DNA of 18,131 nucleotides from an uncultured Parafilimonas sp. (GCA_937892395.1 CALAGJ010000133.1:1-18131); one strand, 5' to 3'; shown: positions 7,202 through 15,349, counted from the stretch's first letter. Notes: generated by a model from the sequence alone, not told the origin. Made by a program: numbers and translations.

Positions 7202-8503
7202 TTATTCCGGCGTACAACTATTTGTATTTTGATTTTTTATAAACTTCGACACCATATCACCTGTTGGTCTTAATGTGTAGATTGGGCTTGATGTTTCGGG
7301 GAAGGAGTTATGAAAGGCTTTTGCATCATAAATATTGAAACCATCACCATCATACAAACAAGCCAAGTCCAAAGCACCATAAGGTTTAGCTGCAACCTTT
7401 GTCATCAATTCTCTTACTAAACAATCACTATGTGTTACTACTCCAATTTCGTTTGTAATAATCTTTTTAGGAGCGTTATAATTTATCATAAATTCCATTG
7501 TTGTTTCAAGCACGTTGATGCTTGTATGGTTTTTATTTACCCCTTTATCCCAAGCTGTTCCATTATTTTTATCATCTTTCCAACCTGCTGCTTTTGTAGG
7601 CTCATACCAATGAAAATTGATACATGACACGCCCATAGTTTTGTATTTGTTTAGAAAAAATAAAGCTCTGGATACTTTAAATTTTAAATTTTCAATTCCC
7701 TCGGAGCCAATGCCAGCCGGCTTCGGAGGATAAAGTGTGTAATACATCGAGGGCATAAAAGCATTCCAAGCGTATAACTGAGCATCAGCTAATCTTCTTT
7801 GTGAGTTTTTTAACCAGTCGTGAGCGGTAAGCTGTAAATCTTTTGGTATAATACCACCATTGGTAACGGGTATTCCTTTTGGTTTACAAATATTTATTAC
7901 AGCCTGAAGCATATTGATGTACTTCATAAAATCTGATTCTGTTTCTACGATATGGTAAAAACTATTATTTTCTTCATTTTCTACAACAATTAGAGCAGGT
8001 TTTATTCTTGTTGGTTTTGACAAACTATCTACCACCTCTTTAATCCATTTATAATATACACTATTGGTGTTAAGCGCATTATCAGCAAAGGGCTGAGGTA
8101 TGTCTTGATAAGTTACTGGATCTTTATTATCCAACCAGTTTAAATTTAGCACCACTGCTAAGTTATTTGCTGTGTAACTATCATAGGTAAGTAGAAAGCC
8201 GGATTTACTTCTGTCCCAATCTTCTTTAACAAGACTGGCCCTGTAAAATTGTACTCCGTAATTATTCGAAAGTGCTATTTTATTGAAGGGTTCTAAACCA
8301 TACTGATTTAGTAAGTTTTCTGATTCAGATCTACTCGTTCCTGATTTACTTATTACGATTCCCCAAGAGTTTTTGTAACCACTTTTAACACTAAAATCCT
8401 GAGCTGCTGCAGTAGTAACCTCGGATTTTATATCTTTTTTACAGGAGACAGCTGTCATGAGTATGCAAAGAATAATTCCTGCAAAGGAATACATGGTTTT
8501 CAT
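7202..8503 (-). CDS. Lipoprotein resembling a clan GH-A glycoside hydrolase
   Basis: The 433-residue product starts with a lipoprotein signal peptide: a short charged start, a hydrophobic core (about 5-18) and the lipobox TAVSC with Cys21, followed by two lysines. It should be an anchored envelope protein. I do not recognise the family by name. The pattern of strand-like segments suggests a TIM barrel of the GH-A type. VVENEEN (173-179) resembles the strand-4 acid/base motif (Glu177), FHWYEPT (297-303) resembles a later substrate-lining strand, and KIITNEIGV (347-355) resembles the strand-7 nucleophile motif (Glu352). This makes a glycosidase a reasonable inference, not a demonstrated one; a catalytically dead carbohydrate-binding relative is possible. 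The gene stands alone, 255 bases downstream of lutB on the same strand. A weak promoter-like pair (TTG, then a one-mismatch -7 box at 8545-8538) lies upstream of the ATG. Confidence 0.75.
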   Translation of the reverse strand: MKTMYSFAGIILCILMTAVSCKKDIKSEVTTAAAQDFSVKSGYKNSWGIVISKSGTSRSESENLLNQYGLEPFNKIALSNNYGVQFYRASLVKEDWDRSKSGFLLTYDSYTANNLAVVLNLNWLDNKDPVTYQDIPQPFADNALNTNSVYYKWIKEVVDSLSKPTRIKPALIVVENEENNSFYHIVETESDFMKYINMLQAVINICKPKGIPVTNGGIIPKDLQLTAHDWLKNSQRRLADAQLYAWNAFMPSMYYTLYPPKPAGIGSEGIENLKFKVSRALFFLNKYKTMGVSCINFHWYEPTKAAGWKDDKNNGTAWDKGVNKNHTSINVLETTMEFMINYNAPKKIITNEIGVVTHSDCLVRELMTKVAAKPYGALDLACLYDGDGFNIYDAKAFHNSFPETSSPIYTLRPTGDMVSKFIKNQNTNSCTPE

Positions 8504-8716
8504 TTTAGATATTGTTTAAATGAATAATTGGATAATTCAAAGAAACGATATCATTCATTATTTTGTTTCAATCAAAACAATGCTTAGGCCACTTATGCAA
8601 AAAGATAAGGTATAGTTATTATTAAATTGAAATTGTCTTAAAAATTGAATATCAATGAAGTATAACAAAACTAGGAACAAAAACTCTATTTCGTAGATGT
8701 AATAAATTGTCTTAAT

Positions 8717-8757
8717 AAGCTATTTTCTTGTCTAAATATTTAGTGAGAAAAATAGCT
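8717..8757. other. Hairpin with nested palindrome just after lutB
   Basis: AAGCTATTTTC (8717-8727) pairs with GAAAAATAGCTT (8746-8757) with one unpaired base. The loop contains a perfect 12-base palindrome (CTAAATATTTAG, 8732-8743). It begins 2 bases after the lutB stop on the minus strand. No T tract follows on either strand, so it is a weak terminator at best and may instead protect the 3' end of the mRNA. Confidence 0.45.
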
Positions 8758-8758
8758 T

Positions 8759-10126
8759 TTAAAAGTCTTTCCAACTTTCATTAAAGGATTTTTCAGCAAA
8801 CTGGAGCGTGTCATGGTATTGTATCCAGGACTTAAAAATTTTATTTACAACTTTGTTTTTAATATTGCCTGATGCAGTATTCATCCACCTGCGATTCATG
8901 CTAGCCTGCTTCCACATCTTCCACGCTACTCGTTCTGTTAACGTACTTTCTCCATTAGCTACAGCTAGATGTCTGTTGTCTAAAATCAATTCATGTAAAT
9001 TTATACGTACAGGACAAACTTCTGTACAATTGCCACATAGAGACGAAGCATAACTCAAATGCTTAAATTCCTTTACACCTTGGAGGTGCGGGGTAATTAC
9101 TTTTCCAATAGGTCCACTATATGTACTGCCATAACTGTGTCCACCTATATTTTTATACACTGGGCATGCATTTAAACAAGCACCACATCTTATACAGTAT
9201 AGTGATTCTCTGGTTTTGGGATTTGCGAGTAAATTTGTACGACCATTATCCAGTAAAATAACAACCAAATCTTCCGGTCCATCTGTTTCGTTGGGCTGCT
9301 TTGGACCACTAATTACTGAGTTATAAACTGTGAGTTTTTGACCAGTACCAAAGGTAGATAACAAAGGCCAGAACAATGATAAGTTTGTAATGGAAGGAAT
9401 CACTTTTTCTATGCCTGCTATTATTATATGGGTTTTTGGCCATGCAGAGCTTAGCCTTGCATTGCCCTCATTTTCTGTTATAGCTACTGACCCTGTATCA
9501 GCTATTATAAAATTTGCACCTGTAACACCTATTTGTGCTTCTATATATTTTTCACGAAGTTTTTCTCTTGCTATGCGTGTTATTTGCTCCGGGGATTGAC
9601 CCTCTGGTACACCTAATTTTTCAGCAAATAATTTTGCAACATCTTCTTTGCTTTTATGCATAGCCGGGGTTACAATATGGTATGGCGGCTCACCGTCCAA
9701 TTGTTGTATATATTCTCCTAAATCAGTTTCTATACTTTCAATCCCCATTTTTTCAAGGTGATCATTCAGATGTATTTCTTCTGTAACCATACTCTTACTT
9801 TTAACGAGAGTGGTGCAGTTTTTTTCTTTGCATATCTGATCTATAATTAAATGTGCATCTTTTGCATCCTCAGCCCAATATACTCGGGCACCTCTGTTGG
9901 AAATATTTGTTTCAAATTTTTCCAACAGTGATGATAGGTTTTCAATGGCTGCCCATTTTATATTTTTGGCTACTTTTCTGGCAGATTCAATATCCTGAAA
10001 CTGTGATTTACCAACTGGCACAGCAGCATTATATTTTCCAATATTGAAATTTATTTTACGCCTATGTTCCATGTCGGCCGCTTTTATACGGCTTTTAGCT
10101 AAAAAAGTATGCTGAATTTTACTCAT
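8759..10126 (-). CDS. lutB: LutB-like iron-sulfur protein of lactate oxidation
   Basis: The 455-residue protein has a LUD domain (about 70-295), with VTEEIHLND (114-122) and ITENEGNARL (216-225), followed by a ferredoxin-type domain. The latter carries CIRCGACLNACP (Cys311, 314, 317, 321) and CGNCTEVCP (Cys364, 367, 371), enough for two clusters as in the family. LutB works with LutA and LutC in converting L-lactate to pyruvate in Bacillus. Here neither partner gene is adjacent, so they are either elsewhere or this protein serves another electron-transfer reaction. The ATG start shares one base with the stop of the upstream DUF3109 gene (TAATG), which implies translational coupling. The family assignment is firm; the substrate is inferred. 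Confidence 0.92.
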   Translation of the reverse strand: MSKIQHTFLAKSRIKAADMEHRRKINFNIGKYNAAVPVGKSQFQDIESARKVAKNIKWAAIENLSSLLEKFETNISNRGARVYWAEDAKDAHLIIDQICKEKNCTTLVKSKSMVTEEIHLNDHLEKMGIESIETDLGEYIQQLDGEPPYHIVTPAMHKSKEDVAKLFAEKLGVPEGQSPEQITRIAREKLREKYIEAQIGVTGANFIIADTGSVAITENEGNARLSSAWPKTHIIIAGIEKVIPSITNLSLFWPLLSTFGTGQKLTVYNSVISGPKQPNETDGPEDLVVILLDNGRTNLLANPKTRESLYCIRCGACLNACPVYKNIGGHSYGSTYSGPIGKVITPHLQGVKEFKHLSYASSLCGNCTEVCPVRINLHELILDNRHLAVANGESTLTERVAWKMWKQASMNRRWMNTASGNIKNKVVNKIFKSWIQYHDTLQFAEKSFNESWKDF

Positions 10127-10713
10127 TATTTATTTGATTTTGTGTGAATAGCTACAGCGTCCAAAGCCTCATAAAAAGATGCACCATATTTTCGCTCTAT
10201 TGCTTCTTTTAAAAACTTGTAAACAGGTACTTTCAACTCTTTACCCAGGCTACAAGCAGATTTGCAGTTGTCTGGCCGGGGTTCATAATTAACCATTTCA
10301 ATCTTTTCATCAGATTTTGTAGTAGCAATACGAATGGGATAAAGATGACAACTGATTGGTTTTTTCCAGACAAGCTTACCATCATTAAACGCCTGCTCAA
10401 TCCCACATTTTATAGCACCTATTTTGTCTCTGAAACCATAGGCACACATTTCTCCATCAATAACTGGGGTAACCCATCCAAAATGTACATCATAGGTGTA
10501 TTTTCCTTGTTTATTGATTACTGTTTTTCCCTGTGGGGTCAGATATGGCTCTATGTGCTCATATTCATTGGCGAGGATTTCAAGTTCTTGCTTTGTAAGT
10601 GGTGCACCCGCATCTCCATCTGCACAGCAAGCACCTTTGCATTTACTGATATTACAAACAAATTCTTCTTCAATCAATTGATCACTCACCAATATATTTC
10701 CTATTGCTATCAT
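10126..10713 (-). CDS. DUF3109 family cysteine-rich protein
   Basis: The 195-residue protein has nine cysteines: Cys20, 25, 29 and 30 in CNISKCKGACC, then Cys90, 103, 122, 150 and 154. The opening MIAIGNILVSD and the DGDAGAPL segment (32-39) are characteristic of DUF3109 proteins of the Bacteroidota. The arrangement resembles the CxxxCxxxCC clusters of YkgJ-type zinc or iron binding proteins, so a metal site is likely, but no function is established. I chose ATG 10713 over an upstream TTG (10752). The family begins at MIAI, and the extra 13 codons would run over the promoter box at 10737-10730. Its stop overlaps the lutB start, so the two are made from one message, hinting at a shared role in iron-sulfur or redox metabolism. 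Confidence 0.88.
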   Translation of the reverse strand: MIAIGNILVSDQLIEEEFVCNISKCKGACCADGDAGAPLTKQELEILANEYEHIEPYLTPQGKTVINKQGKYTYDVHFGWVTPVIDGEMCAYGFRDKIGAIKCGIEQAFNDGKLVWKKPISCHLYPIRIATTKSDEKIEMVNYEPRPDNCKSACSLGKELKVPVYKFLKEAIERKYGASFYEALDAVAIHTKSNK

Positions 10714-10729
10714 TTTTTTATTTGTGGTA

Positions 10730-10737
10730 CAAATGTA
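10730..10737 (-). promoter_or_regulatory. -7 promoter element of the DUF3109-lutB operon
   Basis: TACATTTG on the minus strand matches TAnnTTTG exactly, the same octamer as at yajQ, and ends 16 bases before the DUF3109 ATG. A TTTTG upstream is only 12 bases away, too close for a usual -33 element, so only the -7 box is well supported. Confidence 0.4.
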
Positions 10738-10833
10738 ACAGAGGATTTTCAAAAGCGTAATTTTTGTATCAATGATTGCTCATTTTATTCTGGTAATATT
10801 TAATACTTTGGTGTTAAAGCATTTCTTTGCAGC

Positions 10834-11424
10834 ATGTTTACAGGAATCATTGAAAGTATTTCAACTGTTGAAAATATTGAGAAAAGTGGCGATAACTTGA
10901 CATTTGAAATGAGTTCTTCTATTTCAAATGACTTGACAATAGATCAAAGTGTGAGTCATAATGGAATTTGTCTTACTGTTGAATCCGTTCAAAATGGAAT
11001 ACATAAAGTAACTGCCATTAAAGAAACTTTGGAAAAAACGAATGCAGGTAAATGGGAAAAAGGACAACTAATCAATATTGAAAGATGTATGACCTTCAAT
11101 GGCAGGATGGATGGTCATATTGTGCAGGGTCATGTGGATGCTACAGCTACTTGTAGTGAAATTAATGACGCCAATGGCAGCTGGATAATTAACTTTAAGT
11201 TTGATACTAAGTTCGCTCACTTAATGATTGAGAAAGGTTCCATTTGTATAAACGGAATCAGTCTTACTTGTTTTAATGTAATGGATGATACATTTTCTGT
11301 GGCTATCATTCCCTATACCTGGCAACATACTAATATGCAATATCTTCAACCAAAAGATATAGTTAATATTGAGTTTGATATTATAGGAAAGTACTTAGCC
11401 AGATTCAAATCATTGGCTCGGTAA
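10834..11424 (+). CDS. ribE: Riboflavin synthase, alpha subunit
   Basis: The enzyme dismutates two 6,7-dimethyl-8-ribityllumazine molecules into riboflavin and a pyrimidine, the last step of riboflavin synthesis. At 196 residues it is the normal length and shows the two tandem lumazine-binding barrels. The first begins MFTGIIE and includes SHNGICLTV (41-49). The second follows GHIVQGHVD (about 94-102) and includes SICINGISLT (about 137-146), then IPYTWQHTN. The pairing of the two SxxxNGxxLT motifs reflects the internal duplication. The gene is divergent from the DUF3109-lutB operon and is not next to other rib genes. It is followed after 5 bases by the stop of a doubtful small ORF on the opposite strand. 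Confidence 0.96.
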   Translation: MFTGIIESISTVENIEKSGDNLTFEMSSSISNDLTIDQSVSHNGICLTVESVQNGIHKVTAIKETLEKTNAGKWEKGQLINIERCMTFNGRMDGHIVQGHVDATATCSEINDANGSWIINFKFDTKFAHLMIEKGSICINGISLTCFNVMDDTFSVAIIPYTWQHTNMQYLQPKDIVNIEFDIIGKYLARFKSLAR

Positions 11425-11429
11425 AGTAA

Positions 11430-11636
11430 TCAAATGGCTCTGCGCTTAGCTGCTACTATTTTGTTCATTTTTTGTAGCAACAATGCATAATCTAAAAAAG
11501 TGTCCGGCACTGATGCAAGTATATTTAAGTAATCAAAAGTGCATCCAAAAATGGGTATTAATTGCAGGTACTCATTAATGAGAACCAAAACAAAGCCTTT
11601 TATCCAAATTTGCTGTATTTCAGTTGTTGACGACAT
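11430..11636 (-). CDS. Doubtful small ORF, 68 residues
   Basis: From ATG 11636 the frame gives a hydrophobic 68-residue product with a basic end (KIVAAKRRAI). I do not recognise it. The frame also continues upstream in the same phase to a TTG at 11672, bounded by a TAA at 11678-11676. Codon use is compatible with the neighbours, but there is no clear promoter and no family signature. It could be a small gene, the tail of a decayed gene, or chance. It converges on ribE with 5 bases between the stops. Confidence 0.3.
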   Translation of the reverse strand: MSSTTEIQQIWIKGFVLVLINEYLQLIPIFGCTFDYLNILASVPDTFLDYALLLQKMNKIVAAKRRAI

Positions 11637-11916
11637 TCTGAAAAATTCCCTTTTGCCACCAACATGCAGCAAAGGTTATAAGAAATATGCCCACAAGATT
11701 CGGCTTTATATCTGTAATTATTTACCATGCATCAGACAGTTGGGCGTAGGGTTGGACAAAGAATTTAATAATCAAAATTAACACAATGACGATGAAAACA
11801 TACTACTTGCAAATTGAACTTAAAGACAAAAAAACATTTACTGATAAATAGGGATTGAATCACTAATGAGCATCAGCATTGCTGGGTATTTTAGTTAAAT
11901 ATTTAATTGAACTTAT
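11637..11916. other. Gene-poor stretch
   Basis: Together with the doubtful ORF beside it, this makes about 490 bases without a clear gene. The only coding-like item I see is a tiny plus-strand ORF at 11786-11851 (MTMKTYYLQIELKDKKTF and three more residues), which looks like the start of a truncated gene. The end near 11880-11916 is very A/T-rich. I see no tRNA, terminator or repeat. Confidence 0.5.
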
Positions 11917-12147
11917 TTAATTTATTTTCTTATTTTGACTGCTCCACATTTTATAATACCAGTATAATAAAGCGCCAAGACTTGCAATAAACCAAATATA
12001 AAAAATAATATTCCAAATGTCAATGGCACCCTCAGGAAACCCCAAGCCTAACATTATTCCGAAGGCAGTGTTGATGGTCATCCATAACAGACCTCCAAAA
12101 ATTGTTTGGGCTACTTTTCTTAAAAATATTCTTACTTCTGGTTCCAT
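11917..12147 (-). CDS. Small two-helix membrane protein, unknown function
   Basis: The 76-residue product has two predicted transmembrane segments: about residues 13-36 (from AQTIFGGLLWM through GIMLGLGF) and about 43-65 (from IWNIIFYIW through LYWYYKMW). A charged start (MEPEVRIFLRKV) and a polar lysine-rich end suggest both termini face the cytosol. I do not recognise a named family. The start is a clear ATG, the frame has no interruption, and the gene is divergent from rnz with 152 bases between starts, so it is probably a real small inner-membrane protein. Confidence 0.7.
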   Translation of the reverse strand: MEPEVRIFLRKVAQTIFGGLLWMTINTAFGIMLGLGFPEGAIDIWNIIFYIWFIASLGALLYWYYKMWSSQNKKIN

Positions 12148-12178
12148 AATTCATTATAACAATAATACAACCCTACTG

Positions 12179-12210
12179 TTTGATAGTTGTTCTTTTGGTT
12201 AATAGTTTTG
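12179..12210 (+). promoter_or_regulatory. Bacteroidota-type promoter for rnz
   Basis: TTTG (12179-12182), a 20-base spacer and TAGTTTTG (12203-12210) match the phylum consensus TTTG-N(19-21)-TAnnTTTG at every fixed position. The rnz ATG is 90 bases downstream of the -7 box, so the leader would be roughly 80 bases. It is the best full promoter match in the window. Confidence 0.5.
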
Positions 12211-12299
12211 ATTGTATCTTTTCATTTATTTTGAGTAAATAAATAATTTCTAAAATCAATATTTTCCTATTTTCCCGCCATTCAAATATAAACCATATC

Positions 12300-13232
12300 A
12301 TGTTTGGTGTAACAATTTTGGGAAATAACTCTGCACAGCCGGCCTATGGCAGGCATCCTGCTGCACAGGTTGTTACATTAAATCAACATCAGTTTTTAAT
12401 TGATTGTGGAGAGGGTACTCAAATGCAAATGGCTTTGTATAAAATACGTCATAGCCGCATCCAATACATCCTTATTTCGCATTTGCATGGTGATCATTAT
12501 TTTGGATTGCCTGGCCTTTTAAACACAATGGCCTTGGCAGGTCGTACTCAGGATTTATATTTATTTGCTCCGCAAGAATTAGAATTTCTATTACAACAGA
12601 TATTTATGTCGGCGGGTACTGTATTGCCTTATAAAATTATCTTCAAACCAATTATGGAAGCAGGTTTGCTGCATGATACACCTCAATTTTCAATACACTG
12701 CTTTGCGTCTTTTCATCGCATCAGTTGTCATGGGTTTATTATCCGTGAAAAAAGGAAGCCACGCAGGTTAGATATTGAAAAAGCCGCTGCATGTAAGATT
12801 CCAAATACTGCATTTGAAAAATTGACTAATGGAGAGAATGTAATGAATGATGCTGGAGAAATGATTGAAAATAGTTTGGTTACAAAGCCTGGTTACAAAG
12901 CAAGGAGTTATGCATACAGCGCAGATACTTGCTACAATGAATCCATTGCAACAGCAGTGCAAGCTGCCTCATTACTATATCATGAAACCACGTATTTAAA
13001 AAATGAAAGTGAAAGGGCAGTATTAAGATACCACAGTACTACTGAAGATGCAGCAAAAATTGCAAAAATGGCGGGTGTAAAAAGTTTGATTATTGGGCAC
13101 TTTAGTAGTAAATATAATGTGCTCCAGTTGTTTTTAGAAGAAACCAAACAAATTTTTCCAAACACTGCTTTGGCCTTAGAAGGAACTACTTATCTTGTAT
13201 CAAATCATGATGCGTATGACAAAAGCTGTTGA
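12300..13232 (+). CDS. rnz: Ribonuclease Z
   Basis: This metallo-beta-lactamase-fold endonuclease removes the 3' trailer from tRNA precursors. The 310 residues fit the short form of the family. Zinc ligands are visible in SHLHGDHYFGLPGLL (60-74; His61, His63, Asp65, His66), with further ligands at His139, Asp209 (SADT) and His267 (GHFSS). The HST motif (His245, in YHST) and the LYHETTY segment (226-232) are typical of RNase Z. The N-terminal LGNNSAQP (7-14) and DCGEGTQ (35-41) also match. It is read from its own promoter and lies 120 bases before waaA on the same strand, without a terminator that I can see between them. Confidence 0.95.
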   Translation: MFGVTILGNNSAQPAYGRHPAAQVVTLNQHQFLIDCGEGTQMQMALYKIRHSRIQYILISHLHGDHYFGLPGLLNTMALAGRTQDLYLFAPQELEFLLQQIFMSAGTVLPYKIIFKPIMEAGLLHDTPQFSIHCFASFHRISCHGFIIREKRKPRRLDIEKAAACKIPNTAFEKLTNGENVMNDAGEMIENSLVTKPGYKARSYAYSADTCYNESIATAVQAASLLYHETTYLKNESERAVLRYHSTTEDAAKIAKMAGVKSLIIGHFSSKYNVLQLFLEETKQIFPNTALALEGTTYLVSNHDAYDKSC

Positions 13233-13352
13233 ACAACAATTCCATAAAGCTTTATTCAAATTAGCATTCATCATATCCTGTCTTTTTATTGTTTGCATGA
13301 TGAAACAATACAACTTATCATATTTTAATGTGCATATTTGCAATCAATCAAA

Positions 13353-14624
13353 ATGATCGGAAAATACTTATATCAACTATTCATTTACCTCTATCCACGA
13401 GTGGCCAAGTTAATTTCTCCTGTGAGCCGCAAAGCTGGTTTATGGTACAAAGGCAGAGAAAATATTTTTGAAAAAATAGCTGAAAAGATTGGGAATGACG
13501 ACAGCCCTAAAGTTTGGTTTCATGCTTCTTCGCTGGGAGAGTTTGAACAAGGCCGTACACTCATTGAATCATTTAAGACAAATCATCCCACGGTAAAAAT
13601 TGTCTTGACTTTTTTTTCCCCTTCGGGATATGAGCAACAGAAAAATTATTCTGGCGCAGACTATATTTTTTACATGCCAATGGATCATCCAAAAAATGCA
13701 GAAAGATTTTATGCATTGGTGAAGCCTGCTTGTTTGTTTCTCATAAAGTATGAATATTGGTATAATTATTTAGCGATAGCGCACCAAAACAAAATTCCAG
13801 TTTTTTTAGTATCGGGTATATTTAGGGAAGATTTTAGTTTTTTTCAGTGGTATGGAAAATGGTATCAACAAATGCTCTTCTTTATCAACCATTTTTTTCT
13901 ACAAGATGAAAATTCTGCATCGCTATTAAAAAGTATTGGTCTTTTAAATTATACGGTAGCCGGAGATACCCGTTTTGACAGGGTAATTGAAGTGGCTAAG
14001 CAAAAAAAGTTATTTCCGGAAGTAGAGGCTTTTTGTAAAAATCACGAAACAATTATTGCCGGCAGCACCTGGCATGAGGATGAAAAGGAACTCAGGCATT
14101 TTGCCTCTACGCACCCTGAAATGCGTTTTGTAATTGCCCCTCATGATATCAGTGGCGAAAGAATTGATCAATGTATGCGAATTTTTGATCAAGCTGTTTT
14201 ATATAGCGATTACCTCAGTTTGTATCACTCAAAAAAAGAATTGCCAACTGGTGTCAATGTTTTAATTATAAACAATATAGGCATGCTGAAACATATCTAT
14301 AAATATGGAAAAGTATGCATGGTTGGTGGAGGATTTAGGGGTGATGGCATTCACAATATTTTGGAAGCTGCTGTATATTACAAACCCGTTCTTTTTGGTC
14401 CGGAACATGATAAAAGTTTAGAAGCTTTGGAATTAATCAAACTTGGTGGTGCTTTTGATGTGCGTGGAGCATTGGAATTAGAAGAGGAACTCATGCAATT
14501 GATGCATCATCCAAAGGTTTATGAAAAAGCCTGTATGATAGCGGGTGATTATGTAAAAGAAAAAGCTGGGGCTACACAGGAAATTCTTAGATATATTCAG
14601 GAAAAACGTCTCTTCACCAATTGA
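13353..14624 (+). CDS. waaA: 3-deoxy-D-manno-octulosonic acid transferase
   Basis: WaaA (GT30) adds Kdo from CMP-Kdo to lipid A precursor at the inner membrane. The 423 residues include an N-terminal hydrophobic anchor (about 5-21). The N-terminal domain carries FHASSLGEFEQG (56-67) with the probable catalytic Glu63, followed by GDTRFDR (204-210). In the C-terminal nucleotide-binding domain, GSTWHEDE (237-244), APHD (262-265), VGGGF (324-328) and GIHNILEAA (332-340) are visible. The start is ATG 13353, as the five codons from a TTG at 13338 add nothing typical of the family. Whether this enzyme adds one or two Kdo units cannot be told. Its last 28 bases overlap the end of the unknown gene on the other strand. 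Confidence 0.95.
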   Translation: MIGKYLYQLFIYLYPRVAKLISPVSRKAGLWYKGRENIFEKIAEKIGNDDSPKVWFHASSLGEFEQGRTLIESFKTNHPTVKIVLTFFSPSGYEQQKNYSGADYIFYMPMDHPKNAERFYALVKPACLFLIKYEYWYNYLAIAHQNKIPVFLVSGIFREDFSFFQWYGKWYQQMLFFINHFFLQDENSASLLKSIGLLNYTVAGDTRFDRVIEVAKQKKLFPEVEAFCKNHETIIAGSTWHEDEKELRHFASTHPEMRFVIAPHDISGERIDQCMRIFDQAVLYSDYLSLYHSKKELPTGVNVLIINNIGMLKHIYKYGKVCMVGGGFRGDGIHNILEAAVYYKPVLFGPEHDKSLEALELIKLGGAFDVRGALELEEELMQLMHHPKVYEKACMIAGDYVKEKAGATQEILRYIQEKRLFTN

Positions 14625-15349
14625 TCAAAATGCAGTACTGATTCACTGTTTTCTTTCCATCCTAATTTTACTTTTAATTCCCGTTTTATCCAAGATTGTG
14701 CTTCTGCAAAAGTTGTAAAGGCATTGATCGTTTTTATACATCTTTCATACATGTTTTCATCTGCATTGAACAGTTCTTGAATAAATACAAACCGATCATT
14801 AATACCCACTGCATTTCTTAAATCTGCTAAAGGTGTTGCATTTAACAGAGATGCCAATTCCACTTTATTCTCATTAAGTTTTTCATTAATATCATACTCC
14901 TCATTGTATTGGAGCTTTTCATGGAGTTCTGCTTTTTCCTGAGGAATTACTATGCTTTCTGTCTGAGGTTCTTGAATTGATTCAGTGAGTTTTTGTGATA
15001 CTGTATTTGTGTCAGCAGTTTTTTCTTCTGACCAATTGCGCAAAAACGGAATTTCGGGTAAGTCAAGTTTTGGGAGAGCAAACCTGTTATCACTTGTATT
15101 TTCTAACTTGAGTGCTTGTGCCTGTTGTGTTGAATTTTCATCCAGATTTGAAACTTGATTGGCGGTGTTAGTAACAAAAGGGTTTGAGACTACTGCACTT
15201 CCTACAACTGCACCAGATCTGTTAGTATCGATCGTTAATTCAGACAAAAGCATTTGAGCAGTTATCATAAGATATGAATAAGGAAGGCCCTGAGCATTTT
15301 GCTCTTTCAGTTTATCAATTAAGGTGGCAATTCTATTTGAGTTATCCAT
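14597..15349 (-). CDS. Conserved Bacteroidota protein of unknown function
   Basis: The 250-residue protein has three parts: a helical N-terminus (about 1-40), a long low-complexity, polar and acidic middle (about 45-165) rich in Glu, Gln, Thr and Asn, and an ordered C-terminus (about 168-250). The C-terminal block has AVGINDRFVFIQELF, a short helical stretch with CIKTINAF, and a final FDQLVKRRF. I recall this type of C-terminal block in uncharacterised Bacteroidota proteins but cannot name a family. There is no signal peptide or membrane segment, so it is probably cytosolic. The disordered centre suggests a scaffold or adaptor, which is inference. It is divergent from tdk and overlaps the end of waaA by 28 bases. 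Confidence 0.75.
   Translation of the reverse strand: MDNSNRIATLIDKLKEQNAQGLPYSYLMITAQMLLSELTIDTNRSGAVVGSAVVSNPFVTNTANQVSNLDENSTQQAQALKLENTSDNRFALPKLDLPEIPFLRNWSEEKTADTNTVSQKLTESIQEPQTESIVIPQEKAELHEKLQYNEEYDINEKLNENKVELASLLNATPLADLRNAVGINDRFVFIQELFNADENMYERCIKTINAFTTFAEAQSWIKRELKVKLGWKENSESVLHFDQLVKRRFS

Noticed and set aside
10345..10803. Plus-strand ORF of 152 residues
   Set aside because: It is antisense to the DUF3109 gene and runs through its promoter; its cysteine- and phenylalanine-rich product has no sensible features.
10822..10829. TTTCTTTG as a -7 box for ribE
   Set aside because: It has a mismatch in the TA position and lies only 4 bases before the ATG.
11449..11482. Possible hairpin after ribE (TGCTAC ... 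GTAGCA)
   Set aside because: The stem is only six pairs with a long loop and no T tract behind it, so it is not a credible terminator.
13244..13255. Perfect palindrome ATAAAGCTTTAT between rnz and waaA
   Set aside because: It has no loop or T tract and is A/T-rich, so chance is the best explanation.
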